From positions 1-15,075 of the forward strand of contig JAKSOY010000106.1 in assembly GCA_024405255.1 (NCBI GenBank): DNA of 15,075 nucleotides, in the 5' to 3' direction. A program made the translations under genes and the position numbers. The first letter of the stretch is position 1, and every line of letters starts with the position of its first letter. Shown in pieces: positions 1 through 9,600 of this stretch. The notes beneath the pieces are model-generated. The model was not told the DNA's origin, did no database searches, and saw nothing but the letters and a program-made list of their open reading frames with translations. This DNA comes from Kiritimatiellia bacterium. Its GTDB lineage: Bacteria > Verrucomicrobiota > Kiritimatiellia > RFP12 > UBA1067.

Positions 1-205
1 CTTCCGCGCAACGAAGGGGAAGGAACGCCGCGGGAAGCGGCGGATCGCGCCGCCGAGCGCAAAACCGGCAAGACAGATCCAGGGGCCTGACGGTCCTGAA
101 AGCGAGGCGACGCCGCAGGGCGCCGTCAGGGGAGCCATTCGCTCACATTCTCCGTTTTAGGCAGTCGATGCGTCAAAACGGTCTCTGCCAACAGCCGTTT
201 ATCCA
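1..205. other. Upstream stretch with no convincing gene
   Basis: This GC-rich stretch is open in several frames, as expected by chance at this composition. In frame 1 an uninterrupted reading runs from the window edge to a TGA at 88-90, giving about 29 residues ending in KTDPGA. It could be the carboxy terminus of an upstream gene, but it is too short to support. No ribosome site, RNA gene or promoter was recognised here. Confidence 0.35.
86..130. repeat. 8-bp inverted repeat with long loop
   Basis: CCTGACGG at 86-93 is matched by its perfect reverse complement CCGTCAGG at 123-130. Inside the loop CCTG (95-98) can pair with CAGG (116-119). No T-tract follows, so it does not look like a standard intrinsic terminator, although it overlaps the TGA of the possible upstream reading frame at 88-90. 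It may be a degenerate end of a mobile or REP-like element. Confidence 0.3.
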
Positions 206-366
206 GGGGGACTGTCCCCATGCGGGGCTTGCCGACGGGGACAGTCCCCAGGGGGGCGAGGAGGGACTGTCCCCGTTGGGGTTGCTTGTTCAGGGGGGCG
301 AGGAGGGACTGTCCCCGTTGGGGGTGCTTGTTTTTAGGTGTGCATGATTGTAAGGGGACTGTCCCC
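206..366. repeat. Cluster of five GGGGAC(T/A)GTCCCC palindromes
   Basis: Thirteen-base palindromes occur at 207-219, 237-249 (A at the centre, so inverted relative to the others) and 354-366. Twelve-base versions lacking the first G lie at 263-274 and 305-316. The units sit in G-rich spacers at uneven distances. From memory, this palindrome is common between genes in environmental bacterial genomes and resembles REP elements mobilised by single-strand (Y1/RAYT-type) transposases, but no transposase gene is present here. The short reading frames through the repeat give glycine, threonine, valine and proline strings and are not genes. Confidence 0.8.
249..332. repeat. 42-bp tandem duplication carrying the palindrome
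   Basis: Two adjacent 42-bp units, 249-290 and 291-332, differ at one position near the end (GTTGGGGTTGC against GTTGGGGGTGC). Each carries one 12-base GGGACTGTCCCC palindrome. The near identity implies a recent local duplication inside the palindrome cluster. Confidence 0.85.
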
Positions 367-396
367 ATGGGTGGTAGTACCCCATGGGTGGTAGTA
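363..396. repeat. 17-bp perfect direct repeat
   Basis: The unit CCCCATGGGTGGTAGTA occurs twice without a gap, at 363-379 and 380-396. Its first bases overlap the last GGGGACTGTCCCC palindrome, and each unit contains the 8-base palindrome CCCATGGG. It marks the edge between the G-rich repeat cluster and the AT-rich promoter region. Confidence 0.85.
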
Positions 397-447
397 TATG
401 ATTTGTTTCACAGAATATAGATATATAATTAATATTTTTTACATATA

Positions 448-480
448 TTGCGGGGGGGGGGGGGTAATTATGATATAATT
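448..480 (+). promoter_or_regulatory. Extended -10 promoter with a G13 tract in the spacer
   Basis: A perfect TATAAT at 474-479 is preceded by TG at 471-472, giving an extended -10 (TGATATAAT). The best -35 is a weak TTGCGG at 448-453, so the spacer is 20 nt and contains most of a run of 13 G (452-464). Loss of three G would give the optimal 17 nt. The -10 also lies in a perfect dyad, AATTAT (466-471) and ATAATT (475-480) around GAT, a possible operator. Transcription would start near 485-487, leaving a leader of about 33 nt before the GTG at 519. The motif matches are read directly; regulation is inferred. Confidence 0.6.
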
Positions 481-504
481 CAGCAAAATTTCTTTTTGCC
501 TTCG

Positions 505-511
505 AAAGGAG
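505..511 (+). promoter_or_regulatory. Ribosome binding site deciding the start of gene 1
   Basis: AAAGGAG lies 7 nt before GTG at 519 and only 4 nt before the in-frame TTG at 516. The spacing and the stronger codon favour GTG 519. The next ATG in frame (552) has no such site. Confidence 0.7.
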
Positions 512-518
512 TCTATTG

Positions 519-2267
519 GTGAGTATAGCCTGTTTCAATGCGGGGTGGCGGATGCCGGCCCCGAGATTTGGCGCCTGTCTGCTTGCAGCAGCGGGTGCGT
601 GCGTTCTGGCGTTTGGCGCGCCGGAGATGGATCAGGAATTTTCACTTGTGAATGGCTGGAACGCCATTCGGGTGGAGGTGGGGCCGAAGGAGGATGCGAA
701 TACGCTCTTCCGCGACTGGCCGGTCGAATGGGTTGCGCTTTATGACTCGGCGGCGTTTCTCGACACGAAGCAGTTTTCGAGTCGCGGTTCGACCGAAGGC
801 GTCGCCCAGTCCGGCTATCGGATGTGGCGGCGGGGCGATCCAGGCGCGAGCTCGTTTTCGGGCGTGCCGGCCGACTCGGTCCTCGTGTGCTATGCGACGA
901 ACACCTATTCGGGCCGCCTGACGGGTACGCCGGTTGCGCCGCGCATCACTTGGCACAAGAGCGCCACGAACGAGACGATGAACGTGGTGGGCTTCTCCAC
1001 CTGGGGCGAAACGACGACCGACGCCTATTTCTCGGGCATCGACGTGGGTCCGGGCTCGTTCTACGTCTTCGGCGGCGGCGATACCTCGAAGCCGTTCGTG
1101 ATGCTTTCGTCGCTGGTGGGTACGATGACGTTCAATAACGCCTCGGTGCTGGCGGTCGACTCCTCGAAGATCACCGACTGGAGCGGCGTGCTGAACGTCT
1201 CGCCGCGCGACGGCATCGACTTCGGCACGGAGCTTTCGCAGGGCTATCTCGACATCCGCAACGACGGCGCGGCGAATCGCACGGTGTCCGTGCAGATGCA
1301 TGGTACGGCAACGGCCGAGATGGCGCTGCCGATCGGGCTGCATGTGCAGCTTTCGGGCGCGGGCGCGGCGAAGTCCGAGTGGATGACGTTCGATACGAAT
1401 TCCAAGCTGGAACGCGACGTGCCGGCGGGTGCGACCCTGCGTGTGACCTTCGCGCTCGACCGCACGCAGCTGACGACGGCGGCGGGCCAGGAATACGGCG
1501 CACTCCTCGAGATCCGCGACGAAAACGGCGGCAGCAAGATGCGCGTCGTGGTGCCCATTTCGGCGAAGACGGGGGCGCAGGCTTCGGTCGTGCAGACCTG
1601 GCCGCGCGGCGTGTGGCTCGTCGCAGCCGAACTCGATACGGTGACGTATCGTCTCACGCGCAACGACACCTCGGGCGCGGGCGGTACGGGCGATGTGCCG
1701 GCGGGCGGCAAGATGAAGGTGCGCCTGCCGGTCTACGTGGATGCGGACAGCAACATGTCGCTTTTGCAGCAGGTGTGGTTCGGACGCAACACGAACGGCG
1801 TCCTGCGGGCCTTTTCGGGCGCGGTGAAGACGGCGCCGGAGCCGCTGTCGGGCATCAAGCGCCTGTCGTCGCCGTTCCTGCCGACCGACCAGCCCGTGCT
1901 GGCGATGGAGGGGACGTTCGGCGCCGCCGCGACATGTCCGTTCGTCGTGGGCGAAACCTCGAAGATCAACCCGATGCGCCACGCGCGCCACCCGCAGCAT
2001 GACGGCCTTCGGACCGACTTCGCCACGGCCGCCCCCTCGGGCGACGACCTCGCGAACTACGCCGGCACGATCAAGCCGGAGACTTTCTCCATCACCAACC
2101 GCGTCGTCTTCACCTGGGACGCGAACGAGGGCGTTGCGTGGAATCCCGAAGAAAAACTCTCGGGCGAACTCGTCTGGGAATTCGACGGTCTTCGCCATGA
2201 AGGCACGGTGCGCGCGAAGGGCAAGTTCGTCATGAAGCGCATTTCGCCCGTGGCGGTGGTGAAGTGA
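519..2267 (+). CDS. Exported GWN-type protein of unknown function
   Basis: Reads as 582 residues from GTG. A signal peptide is visible, with a basic stretch around PAPR followed by a hydrophobic run (GACLLAAAGACVLAFGA). The mature protein opens with FSLVNGWNAIRVEV, a pattern I associate with a family of large-PVC-genome surface proteins that has no firm function. The body is rich in Thr, Ser, Gly and Val and looks like stacked beta domains. Near residues 486-497 is a histidine-rich motif, MRHARHPQHDGL, that could bind a metal. The last 60 residues (ITNRVVFTWDANEGVAW to FVMKRIS) look like a final beta domain. There is no PEP-CTERM, LPXTG or similar anchor at the end. It is the first gene behind the G-tract promoter and precedes the tail-collar and giant proteins, so a shared role is likely but inferred. 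Confidence 0.85.
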   Translation: MSIACFNAGWRMPAPRFGACLLAAAGACVLAFGAPEMDQEFSLVNGWNAIRVEVGPKEDANTLFRDWPVEWVALYDSAAFLDTKQFSSRGSTEGVAQSGYRMWRRGDPGASSFSGVPADSVLVCYATNTYSGRLTGTPVAPRITWHKSATNETMNVVGFSTWGETTTDAYFSGIDVGPGSFYVFGGGDTSKPFVMLSSLVGTMTFNNASVLAVDSSKITDWSGVLNVSPRDGIDFGTELSQGYLDIRNDGAANRTVSVQMHGTATAEMALPIGLHVQLSGAGAAKSEWMTFDTNSKLERDVPAGATLRVTFALDRTQLTTAAGQEYGALLEIRDENGGSKMRVVVPISAKTGAQASVVQTWPRGVWLVAAELDTVTYRLTRNDTSGAGGTGDVPAGGKMKVRLPVYVDADSNMSLLQQVWFGRNTNGVLRAFSGAVKTAPEPLSGIKRLSSPFLPTDQPVLAMEGTFGAAATCPFVVGETSKINPMRHARHPQHDGLRTDFATAAPSGDDLANYAGTIKPETFSITNRVVFTWDANEGVAWNPEEKLSGELVWEFDGLRHEGTVRAKGKFVMKRISPVAVVK

Positions 2268-2280
2268 GGGGGGCGTGAGT

Positions 2281-2406
2281 GATTGTTCGATTGTTCGGAT
2301 TGTTCGATTGTTCGATTGGGTGATTGTTCGGATTGTTCGGATTGTTCGATTGTTCGGATTGTTCGATTGTTCGGATTGTTCGATTGGGTGATTGTTCGGA
2401 TTGTTC
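2281..2406. repeat. GATTGTTC short tandem array
   Basis: The stretch parses completely into 15 units: 13 copies of GATTGTTC, seven of them with an extra G (GATTGTTCG), and two GATTGGGT variants at 2314-2321 and 2382-2389. It starts 13 bases after the stop of gene 1. Diverged copies continue to about 2475. It lacks the repeat-spacer pattern of a CRISPR array, and its 8/9-bp period argues against coding. Confidence 0.9.
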
Positions 2407-2408
2407 GA

Positions 2409-2434
2409 TCCTCCTTCGCTAAAGCTACGGAGGA
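2409..2434. repeat. Imperfect hairpin element inside the array
   Basis: TCCTCC (2409-2414) pairs with GGAGGA (2429-2434), and GCT (2418-2420) with AGC (2424-2426), giving an interrupted stem. The flanking bases belong to the GATTGTTC array, so the element looks inserted into it. From memory, almost the same short element is scattered between genes in many uncultured bacterial genomes. There is no T-tract after it, so a terminator call is not supported. Confidence 0.6.
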
Positions 2435-2543
2435 CAAGTTGTTCGATTGAGTGATTGTTTGATTTGATGAGTAAGTGAATGTTCGAGGGTTCGAATGTTC
2501 AAGGAAAAAGAAACGATTTAAAACGATTAGAAAGGCTAAAAAA
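2435..2543. other. Diverged repeat tail and leader of gene 2
   Basis: The first part, to about 2475, has decayed GATTGTTC-like words such as GTTCGATTGAGTGATTGTTT. The rest is A-rich and ends with AAAGG at 2531-2535, 8 nt before the ATG at 2544, which fits a ribosome binding site. No clear promoter was found. Confidence 0.6.
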
Positions 2544-3617
2544 ATGAAGAAACTGATGTTGGCAATGATGACGGTGGCGGCGGCGAGCGTGTTCGGCTCG
2601 TTCTCCTATCAGGGCGCGCTCAAGCTCGCCGACGGTACGGCGGTGACGGAGCTCACGAAGTCGATCGAGTTCCGCCTCTATGCCGATGCGACGGGGAACG
2701 ACGTCCTGTGGGCGGGACAGGCCTCGGTGCTGCTCGCGTCGGGGACGGGCGTTTTCAACACCGAAATCAGCGACAGTCTTCAGGCACCGAGCGATTTCCA
2801 GGGAACGCGTCAGCCGCTGGACACAGTCCTTGCGGCGAATGCGAACGAGACGCTCTATCTCGGCCTGACCGTCGTCGGTTCCAACGGCGAGATCCGTCCG
2901 CGCCAGAAGCTGCTCGCGGTGCCCACGGCGTCCTTCGCGCACAATGTGAAGAAGGCGGCGGCCGACTTCACGGTCGAAGGCAATCTTCACGTGAATGGCA
3001 AGATCTTGAGCGGAAGCCAAAACACCGAGGTCATGCCCGTTCCCGTGGGCGGCATCATCATGTGGAGCAAGACGACTGCGCCGGATGGTGAAGCGTGGGC
3101 GACGAACGGCAATACCGGCCACTGGGCGGTTTGTAACGGGCAGAACGTCAATGGGCAGTTGACACCCGATCTGCGTGGTCGCTTCGTCGTGGGCGTCAAC
3201 GACAACACGGCGGGGAGCAGCCAAAGCGAAGACTGGAAACGCTATGCGGTCAACGATAAGGGCGGTGAGGAGGCTCATAAACTGCTGGTGGACGAGATGC
3301 CCAAGCATCAGCATTCGTATCCTGTAGGACAGGGGACTTTTGCAGATTGCGGTGCTTCTTTTCCTGAAAACGGTCCTGTCATGTTTGATCCGACCTGGTC
3401 GATGGGGTCTGGGAGCTTCAAGTTTGGGCCTGTTGTAATTACGAGTTATACTGATCCGACCGGTGGCACTGGTTCCAATGCTATGCATGAAGGATGGGAA
3501 GGTGACGGGAGGGGGCATACTGGATTGGATAAGCGGATTTGCGACAACCACGATTGCAATCCCCACAACAACCTTCCTCCCTACTACGCGCTCTACTACA
3601 TCATGCGCGTTCGGTAA
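2544..3617 (+). CDS. Exported phage tail-collar domain protein
   Basis: Reads as 357 residues. The ATG at 2544 is preferred over an upstream ATG at 2475, because it has AAAGG 8 nt upstream and begins a typical signal peptide (MKKLMLAMMTVAAASVFG). Residues about 20-140 (FSYQGALKLADG to LLAVPTASFAHNV) match an amino-terminal module common in surface collar proteins of Bacteroidetes and PVC bacteria. The collar domain (Pfam PF07484 type) follows: GGIIMW at 169-174, PDLRGRF at 208-214, EMPKHQH at 251-257, and the closing NLPPYYALYYIMRV at the end. In phages this fold trimerises and binds receptors, but here export suggests a cell-surface or secreted binding protein. The tip between about residues 260 and 330 has lower GC and different codon choice than the rest. 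A 60-bp gap separates it from the giant gene. Confidence 0.9.
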   Translation: MKKLMLAMMTVAAASVFGSFSYQGALKLADGTAVTELTKSIEFRLYADATGNDVLWAGQASVLLASGTGVFNTEISDSLQAPSDFQGTRQPLDTVLAANANETLYLGLTVVGSNGEIRPRQKLLAVPTASFAHNVKKAAADFTVEGNLHVNGKILSGSQNTEVMPVPVGGIIMWSKTTAPDGEAWATNGNTGHWAVCNGQNVNGQLTPDLRGRFVVGVNDNTAGSSQSEDWKRYAVNDKGGEEAHKLLVDEMPKHQHSYPVGQGTFADCGASFPENGPVMFDPTWSMGSGSFKFGPVVITSYTDPTGGTGSNAMHEGWEGDGRGHTGLDKRICDNHDCNPHNNLPPYYALYYIMRVR

Positions 3618-3677
3618 GCGGTGATTGTTGAGACGTTGAGACCTTGAAGGGGTGTGCGCGTTGAGGAGAGAGACGGA

Positions 3678-6600
3678 ATGAAATTTGAAATTCTAAGGAG
3701 TGCGGCGATTGCCGTCGCGGCCCTGGCCGGCGGTGCCTTGGCCGAGACGGCGATTCCTGCGGCCTATTCACTGGGCAATCCCGAGCCGGCGGTGGTCTAT
3801 GACGACCCCAGCGGGGGGAATGCCTGGGCGGCGGCGAATGCGGTGTTTGTGGCGACGGCCGGCTATGTGGCCGCGCCGGCGACGTCGGAAGGGAACACGA
3901 CGGCGGTCGGCGGCGGACCGGCCTATCGGCTCGAGTTCTCCGAGGCGGGCTATACCTGGGAACGCCTCAAGCCTGAATACTACCTGAGCGACCGGATCAC
4001 GCCGCCGCCAGGCGAGATCGACTGGGTGGCGACGTGCGCGCGTTATCAAGAGCGTCTGGCGCAAGGGGATGTAACGGCCCAGGGCTTCCTCTTCAATACC
4101 GATGATGCCGATCCGTGCATCTACGTGGCCGACGGCGGCGTCCACTCGATCGACTGGGTGTTCAAGGACGCTACCACGAACTCGCTCACCTACGTGTGCG
4201 CGACGGCCGGCAGCGGGCGCCCGCGCCGTATCTACTGGACGGACTACCCGTACAACGGTACGCCGATTTCGCTGCAGGGCAAGTTCGTGAGGTTCTTCGG
4301 CTCCGAGGCGATTCTCGGCCTCCAGAAGGAGACGGTTACGAACATCGTGGGCGGCGTGGAAATGGTGCAACCGAATACGGTTGTGAGCGGCCTCTATCTC
4401 GACCCCATGTCGATGACGCTCTATGCGAAGGGCAAGATCACGGGCCAGGTGCTGATGGCCTACTACGACGACGGCAACTACGATTCGGTGCTGGCCGTGC
4501 AGGCGGTGGAAGTATGCCAGCCCGACGTGATCGTGAACAAGGGCGTGGTGGGTACGGCCTTGAAGCCGGACGGCCGCGGCTACGACGTCGAGGGCCTCAC
4601 GGCCGACGTGAAGGCCGGCATCGGCGATGTCCTTGACGGGCGCGGCGACTATCTCTACCAGCATAAAGGAGCTCATTCCTACAGTCCGAAGAACAACGAG
4701 GTGTTCCCGCTCCGGCCCACGAAGGGTGAGCGCTGGAAGGCCGAGATCTGGTGGATGGAAGAAGACGCGATGAAGGTGAAGTGGCCGTTCGAAATCGACC
4801 AGTACAACATCGACTGGCCGGCCGACATCCAGCGCTACGTGCGCGGCGATGTGGAGGGCGACTACGGCGCGGATATCGTCATCCCCGAAGCCTATTCGGC
4901 TACGCTTCAAACGTATCAGGAGCCGGACGGCCATGCTCGGGCGGTCGAGAATGGCGTGTTCCATACGGTGGGCGAAGGCAAGGCTCTCTTGAAGCTTGAT
5001 GGGGAAGATAACGTCTGGTTCATGCCGATCGAGTCCATCAACCGCAGCAATACGAAGTATTTCACGCTCAAGGCCGAAAACATCCGCGTGGGCGAAGAAC
5101 TGACCCTGCGTGAAGGCGCGAAGGCGGGCGTGGCGCCCGACGTCACCTTCCATGCGACGATGGACGAGCCAGGCTACATCTATCCGGCGACGTCCTGCAA
5201 GGACTATAACCCGAACCTCTACAACGCGACGAACGCGCTCCCGGCGATCTACGCCGTGGCGGCGCACGCGGACCAGACGCTCGAAGTGTGGTGGCGCGAG
5301 CAGTTCCAGCGTGACGACATGCCCGAGCCGATTGCGGTGCCGGTGCTGCCGCAGGTCTATCAGCCGGTGTGGCCGGGAGCCTACGATGCGCCGCAGATCG
5401 TCCTCGCCTCGCAGCAGGGCAGCGCGGGCGAGAGCCTGTTCACACTGAACGGCGCGGCCCATTTCGATTCGTCCTCGGCGAAGTTGACGCTCGAGTCGGG
5501 TGACTACTTCCCGGGTGACACGATGGGCACGGTCATGTTTTGGCTGCGCAACACGGGCGTGCCGAGCGAGAGCTGGGCGGATACGAGTGGTATAGTCCTC
5601 CAGATTGGCAATCCCTATGTCTATCCTGTGTTCCTGCAGGTCAACAATGGAAAACTCCAGATCCGTTCGACCGAGCCTGCAGGGTCTCCCACGCGGAGCT
5701 GGTACGCCCCGCTCCCCGAGAAACCGGCCAGCGAATGGGTGCATGTGGCCATCACCTGGAATGCGGACGGCAGCACCTTGTACTATGACGGTGCGAAGTG
5801 CTCGGAGACCAATGGCGTTCTCGTGAAGGCGAAGGGTAATTGGATGGACTGCAGCGTGAACGGTGGCACGGGTGCCAGGGAGCTGGGCGAGCTGATGATG
5901 TATTCGCGGTGCCTGACGGCGAGCGAAGTCGCGGCTGAAATGACGAAGTCTCATACCGGTGAGGAAGCGGGGTTGACGGGTTACTATTCGTTCCGCGAGG
6001 GCGAAGACCTCGTGGCGGGCGAACAGAGCGCGCAGACGACGACCACCGCCTTCCGCAATCGCGTGACGGGAACGGCGTGTACGGCCACGGGCGTTTCGTT
6101 CACGAAGGACGCGAAGCTCGTCACGTCCGTCATGCCGCTCGTGTGCGATGCGGAGACGACGCCGACCGTCTACTATCAGAACAATCCTGTCGACGAAAAA
6201 GGTTTTCCGACCATCGGCTACAACCCGAATGACGAGCACGCGTTCGTCAAGGCCGGCAACGGCGGTTACGTGGCGTGGGCGCTGCGGTGCGATCTGGCGA
6301 CGGCGAATACGATGCCGCCGGCCGTGCTGGTGGAATACGTGCAGAACGGCAAGAGCCGGATGCAGTTCTACCACGTGGTGGCGACGAATGCGCTTTGGCA
6401 GACCCTCTCGGCCGATTGCACGGCCGGTACGGTGCTGCCGGGTCCGCACCCGCTCGACTATTTCGAGAATCCGTGGCTGAAGGAGACCAACTGGGAATGC
6501 GAAACGGGCAAGCCCGGCCCGGCCTATCGTGACCGCAAGGGCCAGATCTGGGGCCGTGCGGCCGGGACGCTCGGCATCCACATGTACTACGCGATGCAGG

Positions 6601-9600
6601 AGGGCTTCTACTTCCCGAGTCTGGGTGTCGACGAGCAGCCGGCCGTGGGCACGCCGATTCCGTGGCTTGCGGGTTTCGCGGGCAATCATTTGCTGACGGG
6701 CGACCCGGCGCTCTGGACGTGGAACGTCGGCTGGCCGGCGAACGTGCCGGAGATGAAGATCGGCCAGACGCTGTCCGTGGCGGCGAGCGGCCTTCCGGAA
6801 ATGTGGAACGCGAAGTCGATGTCGGTCGTCTATCCGAATCCGGGCGAGGAAGCGGAAAAGGTCGTGATGCTGAGCGACCCGACGGTGAAGCAGACGGTCG
6901 CGTTCGACTACAACGACCTCGAGAAGTGTGGGCTCTCCATCAATGCGAACGGCGGGCTGACCTATCGGAAGGGCAAGTACTACTTCACGGAGTTGCCGCC
7001 GTCGCTCTCGAGCCGTCTCTATCTGGACGCGAGCAACAACACGCTCTGCTTCATCGGCGAGCGCGTGGAGAAGAACGCGGGCGTGACGATCCTCTATCCG
7101 AACGTCCTCTCCGAGGCGGAACGTCGCGCGGCGATCAGCCTCGTCAAGCCCGAGGCCGAGGGTTACGCGGCGTGGGAGACGGCGATCAACGCCTTGGCCC
7201 TGGCACCGGTGGTGCCGAACACGATGGGCACGGAGAAGAACAGCGGAAGCGAAATCACGACCGTCTACAAGCCGGTGGACCATTACGCGCTCACGGCGAT
7301 GGGCGGCACGAACTACGTGACGGTGATCGAGAACGACGCGACCGACGAGCAGATGTTCCAGGATGACGAAGCGGGCATCTCGAACAAGACGTCGGTCAAA
7401 GTCGGCGACCCGATCAACATGCACATCTTCAAGGTGGTGCCCGAGTACTACGTGGGCCGCGTCGTTACGCGCGAGGACGAGGTGAACCTCCTTTCGCAGC
7501 AGCTCTCGATCATCTACACCGAACCGTTCGGCGGCAAGGCGGACGACTACGAGTTCGAGTGGAAGAGCGCCGATCCGAATCCGGACGGCACGATTCCGAT
7601 GGACTTCGACAACGGCTATCTGCTGCGTCCGCTCAACGCGAATTTCGAGGATACCGCATCCGGCCTCACGCGCATCGTGGTGGGCCAGCAGGGCGATACG
7701 CTTGCGAACATGGTGAACAAGTACTGGGTGTGCCGCTACCGTGCGAAGGACGCGACGGTGCCCGCCTACGCGACGATGGGCGACAACTGGAGCGCCTGGA
7801 CCACGCCGCCGGCGCTTGCCGAAGGCTGGGTGCAGCGCGTCCTCAACAACGTGACGCCGTTCAACCAGCGCATGACCGACCTCTACGAGAACAAGGCCGA
7901 GACGGCCGTGTCGATGATCCAGCAGGCGGGCGCGCCGTATGAAGGCGACGTCGCGCTGAACCAGGACAATCTGACGTCCGTCGGCCTCATCCAGCTCTAT
8001 GAGACAATCCTTAACAAGGCGGAGTCGATGTCGCTCATGCTCGGCATCAACGATGCGGGCGCGAACAAGCAGCTCCTCCTCGCGGTCGAGCGTCTGGGCG
8101 ATCTCTACAAGGTGCTCGGTGACGAAGCGTATTCCGACGCGAAGAACCCGACCATCGGCTTCGGCACGAAGACGACGGAACTGATGGACGGCGTGAACGT
8201 GGGCGGCGAGTCGAGTTCGCTCTTCTGCTTCGACAACCAGGTGCCGACGCTCCTCGACGAAGAGCTCGCGCTTCTGCGCGGCCGTACGGGCGCCTCGGCC
8301 CCGACGACGCAGCTCGGGCCGTACTACAACCGTCTCCTCTGGAACTTCACGAAGGGGATCACGGCGGGCGAAGTGGCGTATGCCGTCAACTACAACGTGA
8401 GCGGCACGGAAACGGTGGCCCTCAGCGAAGAGCAGGCTGCGCGCACGTATCCGCAGGGCCATGGCGACGCCTACGGCCACTACCTCTCCGCGTTGAAGGG
8501 CTGGTATCGCCTCCTCCGCAACCCCTACTTCTCGTGGGGGGCGCCTGCGCAGGGCGAAATGAACGTGGCGGATGCCGCGATCAACGTGGACTACTATGAA
8601 GAGTCGAAGTTCGCCGAAGCGGCGGCCGACCTTGCGAAGACGGCGGCGGACGTGATGGACCTCACGGCCCGCAAGGCCTGGCGCGACGAAGGCGGCGGCG
8701 GCTATTTCGACAGCGACACCGACAACGCGTTCGGCACGGGCGAATGGGCTTCGCGCGGCGCGTACGGCGCGCTCGTCAACTGGGTGGCGGCGAACTCGCT
8801 TCTGCCGGCGTCCTCGGCGACGAATACGAACGCGCTCGCCGACTTCGACGATCCGGGTCTCATGCGGATCGACCGCGGCACGGTCGACGAACTCGCCGAC
8901 ATCTGCGCGGCGGTCGACCGGATCGTGCGCGTGCAGGACCGCCTCAACGCGGGCCTCAACCCGCTCGGCCTCTCCGATCACGCGATTCCGTTCGACATCT
9001 CGCCGAAGGGCGCGAGCGACGGCACGAACACGCACTTCGAGCAGATCCGCGACCGCGCGAAGACGGCGCTTGCGAACGCGAAGATCGTGCTCGACCGCGC
9101 GCAGACGCAGTCGAACCGCCTGCGCCTCATCGAAGAGACGGCCAACCAGTATGCCGACCAGATCGCCGACGAGGAAGAAGACCTCGACGAGCAGCTGCTG
9201 CAGATCTTCGGTTCGCCCTACTCCGACGACATCGGCCCCGGCAAGACGTATCCGCAGGGTTACGAAGGCCCGGACCTGATCCACTACGCATGGATGGATC
9301 TCGACAAGTATGGCCTCGATACCCCCACGAACAACACGATCAAAACCTACACCTATCAGGATTACCACAAGCAGACGACGGACTTCTGGGCGATGACGGG
9401 TATCAAGAAGGAAAATGGGGAGGTCGCGCTTGAGGTGACGGCATCGGGGATTGTCAAGAAACCGGACGACATTACGGGTACCCGTGTGCGCCCGGGTACC
9501 ATTCAGATGAAGTACGCTGAATTCCTCCAGGCCTACGCCTGGCTTGAGAAGTACAAAGGCGATTGGGATGATGCCCTGAGCGATTTCGAGTCACAAACCA

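Noticed and set aside
403..429. Second promoter with TTGTTT and TATAAT at 424-429
   Set aside because: The spacer would be 15 nt, the region is AT-rich so a TATAAT is expected by chance, and the extended -10 at 471-479 is clearly better placed for gene 1.
516..518. TTG start for gene 1
   Set aside because: It lies only 4 nt from AAAGGAG, while GTG at 519 has better spacing and is a stronger start. The difference is one residue.
126..538. Short open frames through the repeat cluster (both strands)
   Set aside because: They translate the GGGGACTGTCCCC repeats into repetitive GTVP and similar strings, have no ribosome site, and overlap the promoter region.
2281..2406. CRISPR array
   Set aside because: The units are 8-9 bp without unique spacers and no cas gene is present.
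3768..9368. A very long antisense open frame on the minus strand opposite the giant gene
   Set aside because: Its product is arginine, histidine and valine rich without domains or a signal, and it is the expected mirror of GC-rich codon use in the sense gene, which has a good ribosome site, signal peptide and recognisable domains. The frames at 642-2198, 2499-3566, 9996-11084 and 12675-14174 on the minus strand are rejected for the same reason.
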